Of a stretch of DNA of 64,000 bases, positions 60,335 through 64,000 are shown one piece after another. This DNA comes from Marinobacter halotolerans. GTDB taxonomy: Bacteria; Pseudomonadota; Gammaproteobacteria; Pseudomonadales; Oleiphilaceae. The stretch's first letter is position 1. The number at the start of each line of letters is the position of its first letter. The notes under the pieces are model-generated. The model was not told the origin of the DNA, did no database searches, and worked only from the letters and a program-made list of their open reading frames with translations. The stretch lies in NCBI RefSeq assembly GCF_008795985.1, contig NZ_VMHP01000002.1, positions 496,001 through 560,000 of the forward strand, given 5' to 3'. Made by a program: the position numbers and the translations under genes.

Positions 60335-60411
60335 CGGGGTATAGCGCAGTCTGGTAGCGCGCCTGCTTTGGGAGCAGGATGTCGGGAGTTCGAATCTCTC
60401 TACCCCGACCA
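60335..60411 (+). tRNA. tRNA-Pro (TGG)
   Basis: 77 bases. Acceptor CGGGGTA/TACCCCG, anticodon stem CCTGC/GCAGG with loop TTTGGGA (anticodon TGG), T-loop AGTTCGAATCT, CCA encoded. Confidence 0.95.
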
Positions 60412-60478
60412 CTTTCTGGTCAGTCCGGATGGTTGAACCGATAGACAGTTGAACAGTCAGGTGGGCGAACGGTTTTAT

Positions 60479-60555
60479 GCGCCCGTAGCTCAGCTGGATA
60501 GAGCATCGGCCTTCTAAGCCGGTGGTCGCAGGTTCGAGTCCTGCCGGGCGCGCCA
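60479..60555 (+). tRNA. tRNA-Arg (TCT)
   Basis: 77 bases. Acceptor GCGCCCG/CGGGCGC, anticodon loop CTTCTAA (anticodon TCT), T-arm GCAGGTTCGAGTCCTGC, CCA encoded. Confidence 0.95.
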
Positions 60556-60651
60556 TACCGCAGACGGTTTGATCCGTCCCGGGGACACCGAATAAGCAAA
60601 GTTAACCTGAAATACCTGCTGGGGTCTTCCCAGCGGCAGTCTGAATAATGT

Positions 60652-60728
60652 GGTGGGCGTAGCTCAGTTGGTAGAGCTCAGGATTGTGACTCCTGCGGTC
60701 GAGGGTTCGATCCCCTTCGTCCACCCCA
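60652..60728 (+). tRNA. tRNA-His (GTG)
   Basis: 77 bases counting the encoded G(-1) at 60652 that pairs with C73, the mark of tRNA-His. Acceptor GTGGGCG/CGTCCAC, anticodon GTG in GGATTGTGACTCC, CCA encoded. Confidence 0.95.
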
Positions 60729-60744
60729 ATTTTTCCTGATATTC

Positions 60745-60829
60745 GCGGATGTGGCGGAACTGGTAGACGCGCCAGATTTAGGTTCTGGTACCGAGAGGTG
60801 TGGGGGTTCGATTCCCTCCATCCGCACCA
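60745..60829 (+). tRNA. tRNA-Leu (TAG)
   Basis: 85 bases with the long variable arm of class II tRNAs. Acceptor GCGGATG/CATCCGC, anticodon stem CCAGA/TCTGG with loop TTTAGGT (anticodon TAG), CCA encoded. Confidence 0.95.
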
Positions 60830-60834
60830 TAATT

Positions 60835-60868
60835 AAAGCCTCTCAGGTTACCCTGGAGAGGCTTTTTT
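60835..60868 (+). terminator. Terminator of the four-tRNA operon
   Basis: GCCTCTCAGG, a TTAC loop, CCTGGAGAGGC (one bulge) and seven T. Just beyond the tRNA-Leu CCA; may also serve the converging gamma-glutamyltransferase gene. Confidence 0.92.
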
Positions 60869-60888
60869 TGTGTCTGTATACCGCTCAC

Positions 60889-62475
60889 TCAGTAACCGGC
60901 GACACAACCGTCGCTGCGGGGGTCGGCGGCACCTTCGATAACGCCATCCGGTTTGAGTACCAGCGCGCCAGCATGCCCCATGGTGTCACTGAAGGCCTCG
61001 CCCAGCTCTTCCACGTCGTGCCCGGCTAGTTTTAGCCGGCTGATCAGGTCCGGGTCAAAGCGGCTCTCAAACTTCAGGGTTGTGGTGGTGTCTCCCCAGG
61101 TGCGCCCGAGCAGCCAGCGTGGCGCAGTAACGGCCTGTTGAAGCGGTTGATTGAACAGGCCGTATCGGCTGAAGATCATCGCCTGGGTCTGTGGTTGCCC
61201 CTCGCCACCCATGGTGCCATAGCTCATGATGCGGCCATCGTCGAAGTGCGCCAGAGCGGGATTCAAGGTGTGAAAGGGTTTGCGACCCGGCTCAAGGGCC
61301 TGGAGTGCGGCTGGATCCAGTGAGAAGCTGGTGCCGCGATTTTGCCAGTTCACGCCCGTATTCTTGAGCACAACGCCGGACCCGAATTCCCAGAAGATGC
61401 TCTGGATGAAGCTGACTGCGCGTCCTGCCGAATCGATACATCCCATCCAGATGGTGTCGCCCGGATTCGCCGGCTCGGGCCAGGGCAGCGCCACCTGACG
61501 ATCGATGCGGGCGGCCAGTGAAGCCAGTTTTTCAGTGGTCAGATAGGTCTGTGGCAGTTCCGGCAGTCGGTCGGGGTCGGTGACGAGCCGGTCTCGGACC
61601 CGAAATGCCTGCTTAGTGGATTCCACCAGGCCATGGATGTAATCAAAACCTTCCGCCTCCGCGACATTCAACTGGTCAAAAATGCCCAGGATGATCAGCG
61701 AGGCCAGGCCCTGAGTGGGCGGAGGCAGGTTGAAAATGCGGGCGCCGCGGAGTTTCGTCTGCAGGGGTTCGACAAGCATGGCCTGATAGGCTGCGAGGTC
61801 TTCGGCAGTGATCGGGCTGCCCAGTTGGGAAAGTTCGTCACCCATGGCCTTGCCGAGTTCGCCGCGATAGAAATCGTCCAGACCGGCCCGCGCAAGCTGT
61901 TCCAGGGTCGACGCCAGCACGGGTTGCGTCATCAGGCTGCCGGGTGGAGGTACCGTCCCGCCCGGCGCGAACGCGTCAAAGAAGCCCGGAGCTTCATCCA
62001 TCTGATGGGCTTTTTCCGCCGTCAGCCTGGCCTGGCTTTCAGTCACGATAATACCGGCGCTGGCCTGGTCTATTGCCGGCGCGAGCAATCGCGCCAGGGG
62101 CAGCGGCTTGCCCCAGCCGGCCGATACGTCCAGTGCCTTCTGCCAGCCGGCGATGGTTCCGGCACTGGTCAGCGCCGCCATCGGTCCGCGGGCGGGAATC
62201 TGGTCATGACCTGGGTAGAAATCGCGTGTGGCGGCTTTTGCGGCACGTCCGCAGGCGTCAATAGCGACAGGCGCTTTGCCGGGCTCGTGAATCAGCCAGA
62301 AACCGTCGCCGCCGATGGAATTCATGTGGGGATAGACGGTGGCAATCGAGGCCGCGGCAGCAACCATGGCTTCCACGGCGTTGCCGCCGTCTTTCAGCAC
62401 GTCACGACCGACAAGTGCGGCCTCATGATGGGGGGCGACAAACATGCCATTCTTGGAGTAGACGGTTTTTAGCAT
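60889..62475 (-). CDS. Gamma-glutamyltransferase family Ntn hydrolase
   Basis: 528 residues without a signal peptide, so probably cytoplasmic. Family features: FVAPHHEAALVGRDVLKDGGNAVEAMVAAA, the processing/nucleophile Thr in NPGDTIWMGCIDSAGRAVSF, and YGTMGGEGQPQTQA. The missing signal peptide and the divergent Thr context suggest a family member other than classical periplasmic glutathione GGT. Lies downstream of a TauE permease and a decayed TRAP gene, suggesting former uptake and hydrolysis of an amide or gamma-glutamyl compound; that link is inference. Confidence 0.82.
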   Translation of the reverse strand: MLKTVYSKNGMFVAPHHEAALVGRDVLKDGGNAVEAMVAAAASIATVYPHMNSIGGDGFWLIHEPGKAPVAIDACGRAAKAATRDFYPGHDQIPARGPMAALTSAGTIAGWQKALDVSAGWGKPLPLARLLAPAIDQASAGIIVTESQARLTAEKAHQMDEAPGFFDAFAPGGTVPPPGSLMTQPVLASTLEQLARAGLDDFYRGELGKAMGDELSQLGSPITAEDLAAYQAMLVEPLQTKLRGARIFNLPPPTQGLASLIILGIFDQLNVAEAEGFDYIHGLVESTKQAFRVRDRLVTDPDRLPELPQTYLTTEKLASLAARIDRQVALPWPEPANPGDTIWMGCIDSAGRAVSFIQSIFWEFGSGVVLKNTGVNWQNRGTSFSLDPAALQALEPGRKPFHTLNPALAHFDDGRIMSYGTMGGEGQPQTQAMIFSRYGLFNQPLQQAVTAPRWLLGRTWGDTTTTLKFESRFDPDLISRLKLAGHDVEELGEAFSDTMGHAGALVLKPDGVIEGAADPRSDGCVAGY

Positions 62476-62538
62476 TTTGGGGTCTCCGGATGGTTTGTTC
62501 TGCGTTATGCACAGGATCTTTGGTTATGCTCGCCCCGG

Positions 62539-63375
62539 TCACATGACAATGCCGTAGAACATGCGAAGCGACGTGATGAAAAGAAACAGCGCAAATAGTT
62601 GCTTCAGAAGGCTGGCATTGATGGCGTGCGCAATCCTTGCGCCCACAGGTGCCATCAGCATGGTAGCCGGTACAATGAGCGCGAGTCCGATCAGGTTGAC
62701 GTAACCCAGGGTCAGTGGCGGTCTTGCCTCGACGCCGATGCCATTAAACAGAAAGGCCATTGCACCGGGTACGCTGATGACGAAGCCCATTGCTGCACCG
62801 GTGCCGACGGCATTGATCATGGGCACTCGCAACGCGCTTAGAATCGGCACGCTCAGCGTGCCCCCGCCAATGCCCATCAGCGTAGATACCCCGCCGATAA
62901 AAACGCCCAGGGCGCCGGAGCCTGCCGGCCCGGGTAAGCCGTCTCTGACGCTGAATCCATCTTTTTTAAACGCCATGTTCAGTGCCACCAGTAGGGCAAT
63001 CACCGCGAAGATCGCGGTCAAAACTTGCCCGCTCAGAACGCCGCTGAGAATGGCCCCGATGGCTACGCCGATGATCACCCCGGGAATCAGCTTTTTCAGA
63101 ATGCCAGGGTCGAGGCTCCCGCGGTTGTAGTGCGACCGTGATGAAATGATGGAGGTGGGAATGATGGTCGCCAGCGAGGTGCCCACCGCGACGTGCATGC
63201 GTACAGCCTCGTCAATGCCCAGAAATGTGAACAGATGGTAGAGTACCGGCACAATCACAATGCCGCCCCCGACGCCCAGCAAGCCTGCCATCAGGCCGGC
63301 AATGATCCCGGTAGCCATAAGCGACAGAGCCAGACCTAACAGCCAGCCTGTGGAATAATCCGCAAAAAAATCCAT
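62539..63375 (-). CDS. TauE/SafE family membrane permease
   Basis: 278 residues, about eight hydrophobic segments in two halves: GLMAGLLGVGGGIVIVPVLYHLF in the first, GGVSTLMGIGGGTLSVPILSALR in the second, both typical of the family. Exporter or importer of sulfite or organic sulfonates or carboxylates. Begins 25 bases after the decayed TRAP permease on the same strand, so the three were probably one transcription unit. Confidence 0.88.
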   Translation of the reverse strand: MDFFADYSTGWLLGLALSLMATGIIAGLMAGLLGVGGGIVIVPVLYHLFTFLGIDEAVRMHVAVGTSLATIIPTSIISSRSHYNRGSLDPGILKKLIPGVIIGVAIGAILSGVLSGQVLTAIFAVIALLVALNMAFKKDGFSVRDGLPGPAGSGALGVFIGGVSTLMGIGGGTLSVPILSALRVPMINAVGTGAAMGFVISVPGAMAFLFNGIGVEARPPLTLGYVNLIGLALIVPATMLMAPVGARIAHAINASLLKQLFALFLFITSLRMFYGIVM

Positions 63376-63400
63376 GAACTTGATCCTGTTTTTAAAGGTA

Positions 63401-63885
63401 CTACCAGCCGATGGCTTCCGGGAGCCAGGTGGCCACGGACGGGAATTGAAAGAGTACTACGAGCGCAAGGAGTTGCAAGGCTACAAAAGGCAAGGCGCCG
63501 ACATATATATCCCGTGTGGTGATGCCCTTGGGGGCCACACCTTTCAGGAAAAACAACGCCCAGCCAAAGGGTGGTGTCAGGAATGATATCTGCCGGTTCA
63601 TTGCCACCATGATGGTGAGCCACACCATATCGGTTTCATAGTTCATGAACACGGGCAGAAACATCGGCAAGGCGATGTAGGAAATCTCGATCCATTCGAG
63701 GAAAAAACCCAGCACAAACAACAGGGCCATCAGGAACAGGATGGCGCCGAATTCGCCGCCCGGTGACCAGCGCAATCAGCAGGGCGCCCAGGGCACCCAT
63801 GGATGCAGCCTCCGTGGGTGCAGCGATGCCACCGACAATTGAACCGAGCACGGCAATGACCAGAAACTTCCACCATGGCCTGGAC
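63401..63885 (-). pseudogene. Decayed TRAP transporter large permease (DctM) with internal deletion and frameshift
   Basis: Two DctM segments lie in different frames. One (about 63885-63755) reads RPWWKFLVIAVLG then IAAPTEAASMGALGALLIAL, the mid-protein ATPTEAA motif. The other (about 63765-63401) reads EFGAILFLMALLFVLGFFLEW to the C-terminus with FLTPPFGWALFFLKGVAPK. Around 70-80 residues normally between them are absent, and the N-terminal half is missing. NRQISFLTPPFG replaces the usual NLQTSFLTPPFG. Cannot encode a working permease. Confidence 0.82.
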
Positions 63886-63996
63886 TCGGTCGCGGGCGTG
63901 GGAGCGGGAGACGTTGAGCTGGCGGGCAATATCGGCAAACGAAGCGCGCCCGTCTTTGATGAGCAGGTTGAGCAAGGCGGTGTCTAGATCTTTCAC
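63874..63996 (-). pseudogene. N-terminal fragment of an Lrp/AsnC-type regulator fused to DctM remnant
   Basis: From GTG 63996 the first 41 residues (KDLDTALLNLLIKDGRASF, ADIARQLNVSRSHARDRVQAM) match the AsnC helix-turn-helix. The frame then continues into sequence that is DctM in another frame (about 63885), so the effector domain is absent. The ribosome site would lie outside the window. Confidence 0.75.
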
Positions 63997-64000
63997 AAGT

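Noticed and set aside
60170..60556. N-terminal extension of FolD
   Set aside because: Would read antisense through tRNA-Pro and tRNA-Arg; the family start is the ATG at 60169.

Overview
The window looks like a chromosomal segment of a marine gammaproteobacterium, most likely Marinobacter or a close relative. The reasons are the moderately high GC, the Pseudomonas-like order rpmF-plsX-fabD-fabG-acpP-fabF-pabC-mltG-tmk, gltX beside tRNA-Ala and tRNA-Glu, ppiB/glnS/cysS/folD beside a tRNA-Pro-Arg-His-Leu array, and the typical gammaproteobacterial RNase E, AcnB, MiaE and FinR/Fpr proteins. This assignment rests on protein families and gene order recognised by eye, not on a database search. I found no phage, insertion sequence, CRISPR array, toxin-antitoxin or recognised defence locus. 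Most of the window is ordinary core genome.

Layout. 0-2.2 kb: start of a zinc-uptake binding protein (znuA) with a Zur-box-like palindrome, then gltX, tRNA-Ala and tRNA-Glu. 2.2-9.8 kb: a two-domain PTPS/QueD-like protein, a MocA-like nucleotidyltransferase, and a leftward signalling/envelope block: a 7TM-DISM protein with degenerate GGDEF and intact EAL, a receiver-domain protein with a C-terminal membrane anchor, a PEGA-MORN repeat protein and a small membrane protein. 9.8-19.6 kb: a PreP-like M16C peptidase, ppsR/ppsA, rraA, a PilZ protein, an SH3-coiled coil-TM protein, a YciI protein, a PHP phosphoesterase and a UPF0149 protein. 19.6-26.9 kb: rne facing away from rluC, a HAD phosphatase and an S49 peptidase, followed by maf. 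27-35 kb: yceD-rpmF and the fatty-acid synthesis operon running through pabC, mltG and tmk. 35-45.4 kb: AraC regulator plus putP, a TauE/SafE permease, a quinone-oxidoreductase-like MDR protein, acnB, miaE, finR-like/fpr and an SMR transporter.

45.4-47.3 kb holds two overlapping genes of unknown function (a membrane protein and a lipoprotein). 47.6-51.8 kb is a complete aapJQMP amino-acid ABC transporter. 51.9-60.2 kb: lpxH-ppiB, glnS-cysS, malate synthase G, a second PilZ protein and folD. 60.3-60.9 kb: four tRNA genes and a terminator. 60.9-64 kb: a gamma-glutamyltransferase-family gene, another TauE/SafE permease, and a visibly decayed TRAP large-permease gene fused out of frame to the start of an Lrp/AsnC-type regulator.

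How the genes work together: the lipid block (plsX, fabD/G/F, acpP) feeds phospholipid and lipid A synthesis (lpxH). ppsR/ppsA, acnB and glcB handle phosphoenolpyruvate and glyoxylate-shunt carbon flow, consistent with growth on acetate or fatty acids. rne/rraA pair RNase E with its inhibitor. c-di-GMP degradation (EAL) coexists with two PilZ receivers. The least explained material is the REC-TM / PEGA-MORN pair, the 45.4-47.3 kb gene pair, a 24-nt inverted repeat at 51.8 kb and the decayed 63.4-64 kb junctions.
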